A stretch of 22,161 nucleotides of DNA from Eubacteriales bacterium. Its GTDB lineage: Bacteria; Bacillota_A; Clostridia; Lachnospirales; Lachnospiraceae. Position 1 is the stretch's first letter. Each line of letters begins with the position of its first letter. This document shows, in pieces, positions 7,131-16,037 of this stretch. The notes under the pieces are model-generated. The model ran no database searches. It worked only from the letters and a program-made list of their open reading frames with translations, and had not been told where the DNA came from. A program made the translations under genes and the position numbers. The DNA is taken from contig JAUNAE010000025.1 of NCBI GenBank assembly GCA_030527765.1, forward strand, positions 1-22,161, written 5' to 3'.

Positions 7131-7946
7131 ATGAAAAAAACAAAAAGTATTTTGATCGGCGCTTTGCTGTTTCTGATTTCCGTCATCTCCCTGATTCCTT
7201 TCTGGCTCATGTTTTCTATGTCTACATACAAAAGTGAGCAGATTTTTCAGAACAATCCATTGATTCCTGCGGGATATTTTATAGAGAATCTGAAGACCAT
7301 TTTTGCATCTAACTTTGTGAGATCCTATTTGAACAGTTTTATCATCTCCATCAGTGCCATGCTGCTGAGTGTGCTGATTTGTTCTATGGCAGGTTATGCC
7401 ATGAATGTATATGAATTCCGCCTGAAAAAGCTGATCAATACATTCATTATGATCACGATGATGGTGCCAACTCAGATTGGTATTATCGGATATATGATTG
7501 AGATGCGAAACCTGAAGATCAATAACACTCTTCTGCCAATGATTTTTGTATGGCTGGCAAGCGGTCTTGGAGCTTATTGGATGGTTTCTTTTATTAAAGG
7601 AGCTCTTCCCCTGGAACTCGTTGAGAGTGCCCGAATTGATGGCGCCTCCGAACCAAAGATTTTTTGCGGAATTGTAATGCCGTGTATCAAACCCGGAATT
7701 CTTACCTTATGTCTGCTCCAGTTTTTGTGGTCCTGGAACAGTTATATGTATCCTCTCGTATTTGTTAATAAGCAGGATAATTACACAATTCCGATTTTTG
7801 TCAAGAGTCTGGCAAGTGCGTACCGTACAGATTATGGGGCACAGCTTGCAGGTCTGACACTATCCACAATACCGGTACTGATCATCTTTATTTTTGGATC
7901 AAAAAGTTTCATTAAGGGAATCACAGCAGGTGCGGTAAAGGGCTGA
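7131..7946 (+). CDS. ABC sugar transporter permease, MalG/UgpE type
   Basis: The second membrane subunit, 271 residues with about six hydrophobic helices. Its EAA loop is at 165-185: V-E-S-A-R-I-D-G-A-S-E. The N-terminal helix (about 9-31) and the usual periplasmic-equivalent loop before helix 2 are visible, and the length is normal for the MalG class. The start ATG follows GGAGGATTAAGGTGAT, which overlaps the end of the first permease. A 49-base gap separates it from the response regulator gene, so transporter and regulator may share a message. Confidence 0.93.
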   Translation: MKKTKSILIGALLFLISVISLIPFWLMFSMSTYKSEQIFQNNPLIPAGYFIENLKTIFASNFVRSYLNSFIISISAMLLSVLICSMAGYAMNVYEFRLKKLINTFIMITMMVPTQIGIIGYMIEMRNLKINNTLLPMIFVWLASGLGAYWMVSFIKGALPLELVESARIDGASEPKIFCGIVMPCIKPGILTLCLLQFLWSWNSYMYPLVFVNKQDNYTIPIFVKSLASAYRTDYGAQLAGLTLSTIPVLIIFIFGSKSFIKGITAGAVKG

Positions 7947-7995
7947 AAATGGTACAATAGAAGTATTATTTTCAGTAGCTTTTGGGGGCAGTAAA

Positions 7996-9525
7996 GTGAA
8001 AGCAATCCGCATTTATATCGTTGATGACGAACCGATGGCAATTACTTATTTGAAATTTCTTCTGGATCAGATTCGGGCAGAATGTCAGGTTGTGGGAGAA
8101 GCAACCAACAGCAGGAAAGCATTGGGGGAAATCCTGCAGTTGAAGCCGGATATGGTTTTTCTGGACATTAATATGCCGGTAATGGATGGTCTGACTCTGG
8201 CGGAAGAAATTCTGAAGAGAAATGCCATGAAAATCTTTCTGCTTACTTCTTATCGGGATTTTGATTTCGTCAAAAAAGGAATTCGGATAGGGGTAACAGA
8301 TTACATTTTGAAGAATGACTTAACGGAAAGTTTTCTGGAGTCGCTTCTTACAAAAACGGCGCAGGAACTTTCGGTTGAGAGAAGAGAACAGTTTCGAGTA
8401 TTGGAGTACAATGTTCGACACTTTCTGATGGACTCTGCTGTAAGAGAAAAGAACAGCAACATTTATAAACATAAGCCATTACAGAGATATGGACTTATTG
8501 GAGTTTTTTTGAAGGATGGAATTCATCTGAAGCATCAAAAATCGAACAATAGATTTCATCTGGACTGTTTTGAACTGTATGATCTTTCCTGTGAGAAAGG
8601 GATAGAATGCAGTGCATTTGCTCAGGTTTCGGAACAGGAGATATTTGGAGTTTATTTTATTCATGAAGAGGCTGCCGATGGACAGCTTCTGCTTGGAAAA
8701 CAGGCAGAAAGGATTATGAATTACCTTGAACAGAAAGAAATTGCTGCACAATGTATCGTATCTTTAACCGGGAAACAGTTTATGGATCTTCCTGAGCGAT
8801 ACAGAGAACTGCATCGCTTGAAGGATTATCTTTACCGGGAAAATGAGAAGAATATTTTGCTGCAGCAGGATCTGGATAAGGGCGTCGACAATGAAAATCA
8901 GGATAAAATCCGGGAACTTCGAAAAAAACTGGATGTACAGTTCGGAGAGGATCGACAGGAAGAATTCCGGGATACACTTTTGGAATATCTGAGAGTATGT
9001 CAGGTACAGCAAAATGTGTGGGAATTTGCTGAGACATTGAAGATGATTTTTCGAATGCTTCAGGAAATCCGAAAGAAAAATACAGATTTTCCGGAGACCT
9101 TCCTTGTGCCGGAAAGTTTTTCGGAACCGGAAGAGGCCAAGAATGTCATTCTGGAACTTCTGGAAAGCAGTTTCAAACAAAATGAACAGGAAGAACCTTA
9201 TTCTCCTTATGTAAAAAAGGCTTTGGAGTATATCAGGGAACACTATCAACAGGATCTGGCTATGCCGGATCTGGCGGAGGCCGTGGGAATCTCCGAAGGT
9301 CATCTGCGCAGACTGTTTAAGCAGGAACTGCAGATGAAAATGGTGGATTATCTCATGGACTATCGTCTGGAATGTGCAAAAACACTGATGAAGAAAGGAA
9401 ATACCAGTGTCGGAGAGGTCTGGAAGCAGACGGGATTTACATCTGCACAATATTTCAGCTATGTGTTCAAAAAGAAAGAAGGAGTGCTGCCGAAGGATTA
9501 CATTAAGGGGAAGATGATTTCATGA
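7996..9525 (+). CDS. Two-component response regulator, YesN-like, with AraC-type DNA-binding domain
   Basis: Predicted transcription activator of the locus. The receiver domain (about 1-120) has the acidic pair Asp10-Asp11, the phosphorylation site Asp57 in V-F-L-D-I-N-M-P, Thr/Ser in L-L-T-S-Y and Lys in Y-I-L-K-N-D. A long central linker (about 125-400) has no recognisable fold. The C-terminal AraC/XylS double helix-turn-helix spans about 408-506, including I-S-E-G-H-L-R-R-L-F-K and A-Q-Y-F-S-Y-V-F-K-K. The length of 509 residues is typical of the YesN group. The start is GTG, set eight bases after GGGGGCAG; no suitable ATG is near. The gene overlaps the kinase gene by four bases (ATGA), so the pair is translationally coupled. 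A likely target is the direct repeat at 4504-4535. Confidence 0.93.
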   Translation: MKAIRIYIVDDEPMAITYLKFLLDQIRAECQVVGEATNSRKALGEILQLKPDMVFLDINMPVMDGLTLAEEILKRNAMKIFLLTSYRDFDFVKKGIRIGVTDYILKNDLTESFLESLLTKTAQELSVERREQFRVLEYNVRHFLMDSAVREKNSNIYKHKPLQRYGLIGVFLKDGIHLKHQKSNNRFHLDCFELYDLSCEKGIECSAFAQVSEQEIFGVYFIHEEAADGQLLLGKQAERIMNYLEQKEIAAQCIVSLTGKQFMDLPERYRELHRLKDYLYRENEKNILLQQDLDKGVDNENQDKIRELRKKLDVQFGEDRQEEFRDTLLEYLRVCQVQQNVWEFAETLKMIFRMLQEIRKKNTDFPETFLVPESFSEPEEAKNVILELLESSFKQNEQEEPYSPYVKKALEYIREHYQQDLAMPDLAEAVGISEGHLRRLFKQELQMKMVDYLMDYRLECAKTLMKKGNTSVGEVWKQTGFTSAQYFSYVFKKKEGVLPKDYIKGKMIS

Positions 9526-11288
9526 AATTCAAAAAGAAAAGAGGCCGACTGGCAGCGAAATTTACGTCCATGGTGTTGGCGGTTGTGCTGGTTGCCTTTC
9601 TTTTGGCGTTTGTCATTTATTTAGGAACGACATATACGTATTATCGCAATCAGATTATTTCCAATCAGCAGTATCAGTTGGAAAAAACAGCATCACAGAT
9701 TCGCACGCTGCAGACAACGGTTGAGAATATGGGAAAACAGATTCTGTATGATGATGCTGTCTTAAGCTATATGGGTATGGAAGAGAATTCCAGTGGTAAT
9801 TATCTCTACGGAAAAAGAAGAGTTCAGCGTACGCTGGCAAATTATTCTTACATTGTCGATGGTACCGTGGAGATTATGATTTACACAAATGACGGAAGAA
9901 CCTTATCCAGCCGTGATGTGAAATCACCTTTTGTTCCGGAAGAAAACGAGTGGTATCAGGAATTTCTATCGAGAAATGTGAACTCGGGATTTTCAAAAGT
10001 CCACGATTCGGAACCCAGTTCCAACAGTATTTCTATCGATGTCGTCAGCTATATTATGAGTTTTTACTCTATTGGAAATAACAGCCATGAGCTGGGCAAG
10101 ATGATTATCGATCTGGATGCATCAATGATTCAGGAAATGCTGGAAACACCGGAGGAACTGGTTCTCGGAAACTGTCTTTCTGACTGGCAGGGACAGCCTT
10201 TGATTCTTCAGGGGGATATGCAGAGACAGGAGAATTTCCCGAAGAGTGAGGCGGAACTTGAGGAATCCGAACAACATACGCTGCTTGCATCCATGGACCG
10301 AGTGGAACTTTTTGCGGGAGATATGAAGGATAACTGGACAATTCATGTGGAAATATCCGGAAAGAAGCTTCTTGAAATGGCATTTTACGCAAATTCCTGG
10401 ATTTTGCTGGTGCATGGAATTATTTTGGCAGTGCTTCTCGTGCTTCTGCGATTTTTTATTCGAAGGATCACGGAGCCGATCCAAAAACTCAGTGATACAG
10501 CCATGGAGGTTGGAAGCGGAAATCTGAATGCCAGTGTTGAAATTCATACGGGAGATGAGTTGGAAACTCTTGCGGAAGTATTCAACGATATGGTGAATAA
10601 CGTCCGGGAACTGATGAATGAATCTCTGGAGTTTGAGAAGCAAAGGCGTCATATGCAGATCGAGAATCTGATGCTGCAGATCAATCCTCATTTTATTTAT
10701 AATACGATTAATTCCATTGTGTATATGGCAAGGATGAGTGGAAATCCCCAGATTGCGGACTTCGCAAATGCATTTATTTCATTGATGCAAAGTACACTGG
10801 ATGTGCGTGACAGTATTTACAATACCGTTGGCCGGGAATTAAAAACGGTAGAAAACTATTTATATCTGCAAAAATACCGCTATGCGGACAAATTTGTTTA
10901 TCGGGTGGAATGTGATCCGGAATTGATGGAATGTCAGATTTTGAATGTCATGCTTCAGCCGGCAGTGGAGAATGCGATTTTTCATGGGATTGCGCCAATG
11001 GATACGTCAGAGAAGCCGGGAGAACTGGTGATTTCCATTCAGCGCCGGGAGGATCATCTGATTATCAAAATCCGGGATGATGGTGTGGGAATGACACCGG
11101 AAGTATTGGAAGAACAGATGAAACCGGAGCATGTGCAGCGAGACGGTGTTCGAAAAATCGGCGTGGCAAACGTAAGAGATCGAATTCGAAACGTGTATGG
11201 GCCTCCTTATGAACTACGAATTGAGAGTGTATACGGAGAAGGAACCTGCGTCACGATGGAGGTTCCGTATGAGAAAGAGGCTAAGTAA
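9522..11288 (+). CDS. Sensor histidine kinase, YesM-like (HPK7 type)
   Basis: Membrane sensor kinase partner of the preceding regulator, 588 residues. Transmembrane helix 1 is at about 16-36, followed by an extracellular region of about 255 residues, probably a Cache-type sensor. Helix 2 is at about 293-313, then HAMP (about 313-365). The dimerisation/phosphorylation segment has His390 in Q-I-N-P-H-F-I-Y-N, the hallmark of the YesM family. The ATPase domain shows N-A-I-F-H-G-I (N box), D-D-G-V-G-M (G1) and G-V-A-N-V-R-D-R-I (G2). The start overlaps the regulator stop as ATGA. The extracellular domain presumably senses a sugar or the loaded binding protein; the absence of a lipobox on that binding protein makes such contact worth testing. 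Confidence 0.93.
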   Translation: MKFKKKRGRLAAKFTSMVLAVVLVAFLLAFVIYLGTTYTYYRNQIISNQQYQLEKTASQIRTLQTTVENMGKQILYDDAVLSYMGMEENSSGNYLYGKRRVQRTLANYSYIVDGTVEIMIYTNDGRTLSSRDVKSPFVPEENEWYQEFLSRNVNSGFSKVHDSEPSSNSISIDVVSYIMSFYSIGNNSHELGKMIIDLDASMIQEMLETPEELVLGNCLSDWQGQPLILQGDMQRQENFPKSEAELEESEQHTLLASMDRVELFAGDMKDNWTIHVEISGKKLLEMAFYANSWILLVHGIILAVLLVLLRFFIRRITEPIQKLSDTAMEVGSGNLNASVEIHTGDELETLAEVFNDMVNNVRELMNESLEFEKQRRHMQIENLMLQINPHFIYNTINSIVYMARMSGNPQIADFANAFISLMQSTLDVRDSIYNTVGRELKTVENYLYLQKYRYADKFVYRVECDPELMECQILNVMLQPAVENAIFHGIAPMDTSEKPGELVISIQRREDHLIIKIRDDGVGMTPEVLEEQMKPEHVQRDGVRKIGVANVRDRIRNVYGPPYELRIESVYGEGTCVTMEVPYEKEAK

Positions 11289-11349
11289 CAGAGATTGAAC
11301 CGAATCAATAATTTAGAAAAGAATCGATGAGAAAAGTGAGGGGAAGAAG

Positions 11350-12051
11350 ATGGGAGTAGTGGATCTGAATACATTAACAAAAGAGAAGCTTGCAGGAATG
11401 ATGGATCATACTTATCTGAAAGCGTTCGCAGAAAAAGAGGATTTTGAAAGGCTGTGCAGAGAAGCAAGGGAGAACGGGTTTGCTATGGTGGCAATCAATC
11501 CGGCTCCGGTGAAACTTTGCAAAAAGCTTCTGGAAGGAAGCAGCGTGCATGTAGGTGCGGCGATCTCTTTCCCTCTGGGACAGTCCTCTCTGGAAAGCAA
11601 AATCTTCGAGACAAAGCAGGCGATTCTGGATGGCGCAGATGAAATAGATTATGTGCTGAATGTAGGAAGATTAAAAATGGGAGATGACGATTATATTCGT
11701 CAGGAGATGGAAGCGATCACCGGCATTTGCAAAGAGAATCATGTACTGTGCAAAGTAATTTTCGAAAATTGCTATCTGACCCGGGAAGAAATCAAAAGGG
11801 CAGCATTGATTGCAAAAGAAGTTCGGCCGGATTTCATTAAAACAAGCACCGGATTCGGTACCGGTGGTGCACTTCCGGAGGATGTGAAGCTGATGAAAGA
11901 TACCGTAGGAGATCTTGTCAAGGTGAAAGCTGCCGGCGGAATCCGTGACTGGGAAACCTGCAAAAAAATGATCGAAGCGGGAGCAGAGAGAATCGGAACA
12001 AGCAACAGCATTCAGATTTGCGATGGATTTGTAAAGGAAACTGCGGAGTAG
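11350..12051 (+). CDS. deoC: Deoxyribose-phosphate aldolase (DERA) family
   Basis: A class I aldolase. Known DERA enzymes split 2-deoxy-D-ribose 5-phosphate into glyceraldehyde 3-phosphate and acetaldehyde. The 233-residue protein has the expected catalytic set: Asp100 in D-E-I-D-Y-V-L-N-V-G, Schiff-base Lys164 in F-I-K-T-S-T-G-F, and Lys193 in V-K-A-A-G-G-I-R-D. Usual DERA has D-x-V-x in the first motif and K-P/A-A-G-G in the last, so the match is good. The ATG follows GAGGGGAAGAAG. It is the first metabolic gene after the two-component pair, and no nucleoside phosphorylase or phosphopentomutase lies nearby. It may therefore serve sugar catabolism here rather than nucleoside salvage, possibly with a different deoxy-sugar phosphate. 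Family is certain; substrate is open. Confidence 0.9.
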   Translation: MGVVDLNTLTKEKLAGMMDHTYLKAFAEKEDFERLCREARENGFAMVAINPAPVKLCKKLLEGSSVHVGAAISFPLGQSSLESKIFETKQAILDGADEIDYVLNVGRLKMGDDDYIRQEMEAITGICKENHVLCKVIFENCYLTREEIKRAALIAKEVRPDFIKTSTGFGTGGALPEDVKLMKDTVGDLVKVKAAGGIRDWETCKKMIEAGAERIGTSNSIQICDGFVKETAE

Positions 12052-12073
12052 ATTGCAAATATCCGCTTTATTA
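12051..12073 (+). repeat. Dispersed intergenic hairpin repeat, copy 4 (left arm eroded)
   Basis: GATTGCAAATATCCGCTTTA keeps the loop and right arm of the repeat family. The left arm overlaps the deoC stop codon and no longer pairs fully. A right-arm fragment, TCCGCTTTATT, also appears at 13309-13319 after the SMP-30 gene. Confidence 0.6.
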
Positions 12074-12080
12074 TTAAATC

Positions 12081-12247
12081 GCGAATCTCGTAAGAAGATT
12101 CGCACGCGAGTTCGGCAGTTGCGAAGAAACTTTCTTCTGCCGAACTCTGCGATCCGCCGGAGGCTCATCTCAGTCGGGGATTTAGACCTCCACTGAGACT
12201 AATTTGTTATCCCCAACTTATAGAAGATGGGGGTCTCACCGACTGAG
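12081..12247 (+). other. Cluster of three stem-loops with alternative pairings before the SMP-30 gene
   Basis: The gap 12052-12299 has no gene. Hairpin 1 is GCGAATCT/AGATTCGC (12081-12103). Hairpin 2 is GAGTTCGGCAG/CTGCCGAACTC (12108-12147), with AAGAAA/TTTCTT inside the loop. Then CTCAGTCGG (12169-12177) can pair either with bases up to 12197 in a near hairpin or with CCGACTGAG (12239-12247). The second fold continues inward with TGAGAC (12194-12199)/GTCTCA (12233-12238) and CCCC/GGGG. No T-run follows either fold. This could be a regulatory RNA leader or a composite repeat. Confidence 0.6.
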
Positions 12248-12299
12248 GTGGAATTGATTGATCCAGAGTGTTTTATGTTCAGGAATGGAGGGCTAAACT

Positions 12300-13295
12300 A
12301 TGCAAACTTCAAGATTATTCGCGTTACTGCCGGAAGAGTATGTGTGTACTCCGGATGGAATGGAAATTGATAAAAACGGGGATTTGATTGTCTCCTGCCC
12401 GAATTATGCAGATGAGAATATGTCGGGGTGTGTGATCCGCATTACTCCGGACAAAAAAATAGAGAAATGGTTTGATGTTCCGGTACATCCGGAAACAGGA
12501 ATTGCAAGAAATATGGGTATCGCCTTCGACAGTGAATACAGCCTGTACATTTGCGATAATCAGGGATGGTCCGGAGAAGAACGTCTGGCGTTCAAAGGAA
12601 GAATTGTCAAAGTTGAATTCGATGAAAATCGAAAAGTAAAAGGATGGTACACAGTAGCAAACAACATGGAACATCCGAACGGCATTCGAATCTATAAGGA
12701 TTATATGTATGTGACACAGAGTTACCTCACAAAAGTTCCGGATGAAAGCGGATGTCTTGTGAGCTGTGTATATCGCTTCCCGCTGGATGCAAAAGATATT
12801 CAAATCACCAATACAATGGAAGATCAGCATATCTTTACAACCTTTGTGACACACAATCCTGCCTGCCAGTACGGAGCAGATGGAATCGAAATAGACGATG
12901 CCGGTTATTTATATGTAGGTAATTTTGGAGACGGCGAAGTATGGCGAATGAAGCTGGATGAGAAGGGAGACATGGTAGACAAAGAAGTCTATGCAAGAAA
13001 TCCAGATGAGCTTGTTTCCACAGACGGCATGATTATGGATGAGAACACAGGAACTCTTTATATTGCAGATTTCAATCATAATGCAATTGTCGCAGTAGAC
13101 AAAAACAGAAATGTACATCGTGTAGCTCAGTCACCGGATTGTGATGGATTCAACGGGGAACTGGATCAGCCCGGTGAACCGATTATCTGGCAGGGAAAGA
13201 TCGTGGCAACCTGCTTTGATCTTGTGACAGACGAGACTAAGGTGAATACACAGCATGAGCTGCCGGCAACGATGGCAGAACTGGATCTGGAATAA
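12300..13295 (+). CDS. SMP-30/gluconolactonase/LRE-like lactonase
   Basis: Predicted six-bladed beta-propeller of the SMP-30/gluconolactonase family, which hydrolyses sugar lactones to aldonic acids using one divalent metal ion. The metal-ligand motifs are recognisable: P-D-G-M-E-I-D near 18-24, Asn127 in E-H-P-N-G-I, and Asp194 in Y-G-A-D-G-I-E-I-D. D-G-x/N-G-x blade repeats recur along 331 residues, near the family's usual 290-330. There is no signal peptide. The ATG follows GGAGGGCTAAACT. A lactonase next to a zinc dehydrogenase suggests oxidation of an aldose to a lactone and then ring opening, but no sugar-acid dehydratase is encoded. Some members of the family are esterases or strictosidine-synthase-like, so the lactone substrate is an inference. 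Confidence 0.85.
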   Translation: MQTSRLFALLPEEYVCTPDGMEIDKNGDLIVSCPNYADENMSGCVIRITPDKKIEKWFDVPVHPETGIARNMGIAFDSEYSLYICDNQGWSGEERLAFKGRIVKVEFDENRKVKGWYTVANNMEHPNGIRIYKDYMYVTQSYLTKVPDESGCLVSCVYRFPLDAKDIQITNTMEDQHIFTTFVTHNPACQYGADGIEIDDAGYLYVGNFGDGEVWRMKLDEKGDMVDKEVYARNPDELVSTDGMIMDENTGTLYIADFNHNAIVAVDKNRNVHRVAQSPDCDGFNGELDQPGEPIIWQGKIVATCFDLVTDETKVNTQHELPATMAELDLE

Positions 13296-13362
13296 ATAAT
13301 TGTGACTGTCCGCTTTATTTTGGAAAATGGTGAAGAGAAGAATGTGATACAGGAGGGTCGAA

Positions 13363-14889
13363 ATGGGAAAATATCTTCTTGCCCATGACCTGGGAACGTC
13401 AGGAAATAAGGCAACTCTGTTTCGGACAGATGGAACGATGGTCGGAAGCCAGACAGTGCCTTATCCTGTATATTATGACCAGCCTCTGTGGGCAGAACAG
13501 GATGGAGCAGACTGGTGGAATGCCGTGTGCAGCAGCACAAAAGAGCTGCTGCGTCTATACGGGGTTTCCGGAGAAGAGGTTCATGCGGTTAGTTTTAGCG
13601 GTCAGATGATGGGATGTCTTCCGATCGACCGGGATGGAAATACGTTGTGCAGAGCTTTGATCTGGGCAGATCAAAGAGCTATTGAGGAATCCAATACACT
13701 GAGAGAAAAAATCAGTGATGAACGTTTTTATTCGATCGTAGGTCACCGGAATACAGCATCTTATGGCATCCAGAAAGCGATGTGGCTCAAAAAGCATCGC
13801 AGGGATATTTATGAGAAAACATGGAAATTTCTCAATGCCAAAGATTATATGGTGTATCGCCTGACAGGACAGTGTTTTACAGACTGCTCTGACGCAAACA
13901 GTATGACGTGTTTTGATCTGGCCAAAAGGAATTGGTCAGAGGAGATTGTTGCAGCCTCGGGAGTGGATTACGAGAAACTGCCGAAGGTTGTGGAATCGAC
14001 GACCAGAATAGGAAAAGTCACCGAGAAAGCAGCTAAGGAAACCGGTCTGTCAACAAATACCGAGGTTATTATCGGGGCCGGAGATGGTGTAGCTGCAAAT
14101 ATCGGGGCCGGATGTGTGGAACCCGGAAATACCTATTGTTGTATGGGAACGTCTGCCTGGGTTGTGGGAACTTCCGAAAAACCGGTGTTGGATCCGGATC
14201 GCAGAATCGTATGCTGGGCACATGCAGTGCCGGGACTTTATTCCCCGAATGGTACGATGCAGTTTGCCGGTGGTTCCTATAAGTGGCTGAAAGAAACGAT
14301 CTGCCATGAAGAAATTGCTATGGCCGGGGAGAAAGGATGATCCCCTTATGAAATTATGAATGAGCGCATCAGACAATGCGAACCGGGAGCAGACGGACTT
14401 CTGTTCTTGCCCCATTTGCTGGGAGAGAGAGCTCCCCGTTGGAATCCGGGAGCCAAAGGCGTCTTTTTTGGAATCACAGCGACAACTTCCAGAGAACAGA
14501 TGCTTCGCAGTGTGATGGAAGGTATCATTATGAATCTTGGAATTTGCTTTGATATTCTGCGAAAAGAGACTCCGGCAAAAGAACTCCGACTGATCGGAGG
14601 GGCTGCGCGAAGCAGCCAGTGGCAGAAAGGAATCGCAGATATCTTTCAGGTTCCTGTACTTGTGCCAAAATATCTGGAAGAAGCCAATTCCATTGGGGCA
14701 GCAGTGATTGCCGGAGTTGGAAGCGGCGTTTTTCGGGATTTTTCGGCAGTGGATCAGTTCGTAACAATTACGAATAGAGTAGAGCCGTCTGTAGAGACCA
14801 AAGAAGTTTATGATGCTTTGAAATTACAATATGATGCGGTGTACAAAGCATTGGAGCCGATTTTTACAAATTATATGGAAAACAGATAG
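13363..14889 (+). pseudogene. FGGY-family carbohydrate kinase interrupted by in-frame TGA at 14338-14340
   Basis: A xylulokinase-like FGGY kinase that would phosphorylate a ketose, polyol or aldonate with ATP. Both halves are in the same frame: codons 1-325, then TGA as codon 326, then 182 more sense codons to a TAG. The sum, about 508 residues, is the normal family length. The N-half has the phosphate-binding D-L-G-T-S-G-N-K, W-A-D-Q-R near the sugar site, and Asp241 in G-D-G-V-A-A-N-I-G-A-G. The rest of the C-terminal domain lies after the stop, with F-L-P-H-L-L-G-E-R and G-G-A-A-R-S. The break is inside that domain, not at a domain border. An ATG at 14356 has no good ribosome site. The start at 13363 follows ACAGGAGGGTCGAA. 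It is a nonsense mutation, an assembly error or, less likely, a recoded codon. No sugar isomerase is adjacent. Confidence 0.85.
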
Positions 14890-14898
14890 TGTTTTCTG

Positions 14899-14947
14899 AA
14901 GAGTAAGCAGTGAAGCGGATGTGAATATCCGCTTTACTTCGACTCTT
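14899..14947 (+). repeat. Dispersed intergenic hairpin repeat, copy 3, extended
   Basis: AAGCGGAT and ATCCGCTT form a perfect 8-bp stem with a GTGAAT loop (14913-14934). An outer stem, AAGAGT (14899-14904) with ACTCTT (14942-14947), encloses it. This is the best-preserved palindrome of the family, placed just before the dehydrogenase gene. Confidence 0.7.
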
Positions 14948-14969
14948 GAAATAGAAGTGGGTGGTTGCG

Positions 14970-16028
14970 ATGAGAATGATGAAAACTCTTGTGGTGAATA
15001 AGGAAGGGGGACTGCAGATTTGCGAGGTTCCGATTCCGCCTTATTCTCCAAAACAGGCTCTTGTCAAAATGGTGAGCTGTGGAATCTGTAATGGTACAGA
15101 CAAAAAACTGGTTCACCAAAGTTTTAAAGGGTTTACAAAAGAAGATTATCCCCTGATGCTGGGCCATGAAGGCGTTGGCCAGATTGTGGAAATCGGAGAT
15201 CAGGTGAAAGGATTACATCCCGGGGACTTCGTGATGCTTCCTTTTGTAGATCACGATCCGGAATATTATAATGGAAATGGTTCCGGTTGGGGTGCATATA
15301 GTGAATACGGAGTGGTAGATGATGTTCTTGCCTATGAAGACGGAACGGCTCCGGAATCTGCGTATGCCCAGACCGTTGTGCCAAAAGAGATTGATCCGGT
15401 GGATGCGGCGATGATTGTGACACTCAGGGAAGTGCTATCCGCGATCCATCAGTTTGGAATTCTTTCCACAAGCAAGGTAGTTGTTATAGGCTGCGGACCG
15501 GTTGGCCTTACGTTCATCCGTTTCCTGAAGCTTATGGGAGTTTCTGACGTAATTGCAGTAGCAAGAAATGAAAGTAAGCTGGCCGAAGCGGGCAAAAATG
15601 GAGCGGATCACAAGATTAACAGTACAACGCAAGTCACAAAAGACAGAATTCGGGAAATCTTTCCTGAAGGTGCGGAATTCGTGATTGATGCAGTGGGATC
15701 TTCTGATATTATTAATGAAGCAATGGAATACATTGTGGATGGAGGAAAGATCTGTTGTTATGGAATTTCTGCCAAATGCCAAATGGAATTGGATTGGAGC
15801 AGGGCGCCATATAATTGGACACTTCAGTTTCAGCAGTTTCCAAGTAAAAAAATGGAAGGAGAGATGACAGAGCAGATTCTTTCCTGGATTGGACAGGGAG
15901 AGATTTGCCTGAAAGACTTTGTCTCAGACTATTTTTCTTTTGAAAATATTCTGGAAGCTTTTCAAAAACTGGAAGCGGGAGAAATTAAGAAAAAAGGAAT
16001 TATTACATACGGAGAACATCGTAGATAG
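14970..16028 (+). CDS. Zinc-type medium-chain alcohol/polyol dehydrogenase
   Basis: NAD(P)-dependent MDR dehydrogenase of the sorbitol/threonine-dehydrogenase kind, oxidising a polyol or sugar hydroxyl or running in reverse. The catalytic zinc site is Cys37 in S-C-G-I-C-N-G-T-D and His66-Glu67 in L-G-H-E-G-V-G. The nucleotide-binding Rossmann motif is V-V-I-G-C-G-P-V-G-L. The four-cysteine structural-zinc lobe of classical members is absent. With the ATG at 14970 the protein has 352 residues, normal for the family; an in-frame GTG at 14961 and ATGs at 14976 and 14979 are alternatives. It lies eight to ten bases before the aldo/keto reductase gene, so the two are certainly in one operon. The lactonase and FGGY kinase upstream suggest a shared sugar, whose identity the sequence does not show. 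Confidence 0.9.
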   Translation: MRMMKTLVVNKEGGLQICEVPIPPYSPKQALVKMVSCGICNGTDKKLVHQSFKGFTKEDYPLMLGHEGVGQIVEIGDQVKGLHPGDFVMLPFVDHDPEYYNGNGSGWGAYSEYGVVDDVLAYEDGTAPESAYAQTVVPKEIDPVDAAMIVTLREVLSAIHQFGILSTSKVVVIGCGPVGLTFIRFLKLMGVSDVIAVARNESKLAEAGKNGADHKINSTTQVTKDRIREIFPEGAEFVIDAVGSSDIINEAMEYIVDGGKICCYGISAKCQMELDWSRAPYNWTLQFQQFPSKKMEGEMTEQILSWIGQGEICLKDFVSDYFSFENILEAFQKLEAGEIKKKGIITYGEHRR

Positions 16029-16037
16029 GAGAAGACA

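Noticed and set aside
7953..7958. TACAAT as a promoter for the two-component genes
   Set aside because: No -35-like sequence lies 16-18 bp upstream, and the spot is only a few bases after the permease stop. Read-through from the transporter promoter is enough.
14338..14340. TGA in the kinase as a selenocysteine codon
   Set aside because: No convincing SECIS-like hairpin lies just downstream, and FGGY kinases have no known selenocysteine at this position. Mutation or assembly error is simpler.
14356..14889. C-terminal kinase half as a separate gene of a split enzyme
   Set aside because: The break falls inside the C-terminal domain, the frame is unchanged, and no good ribosome site precedes the ATG.
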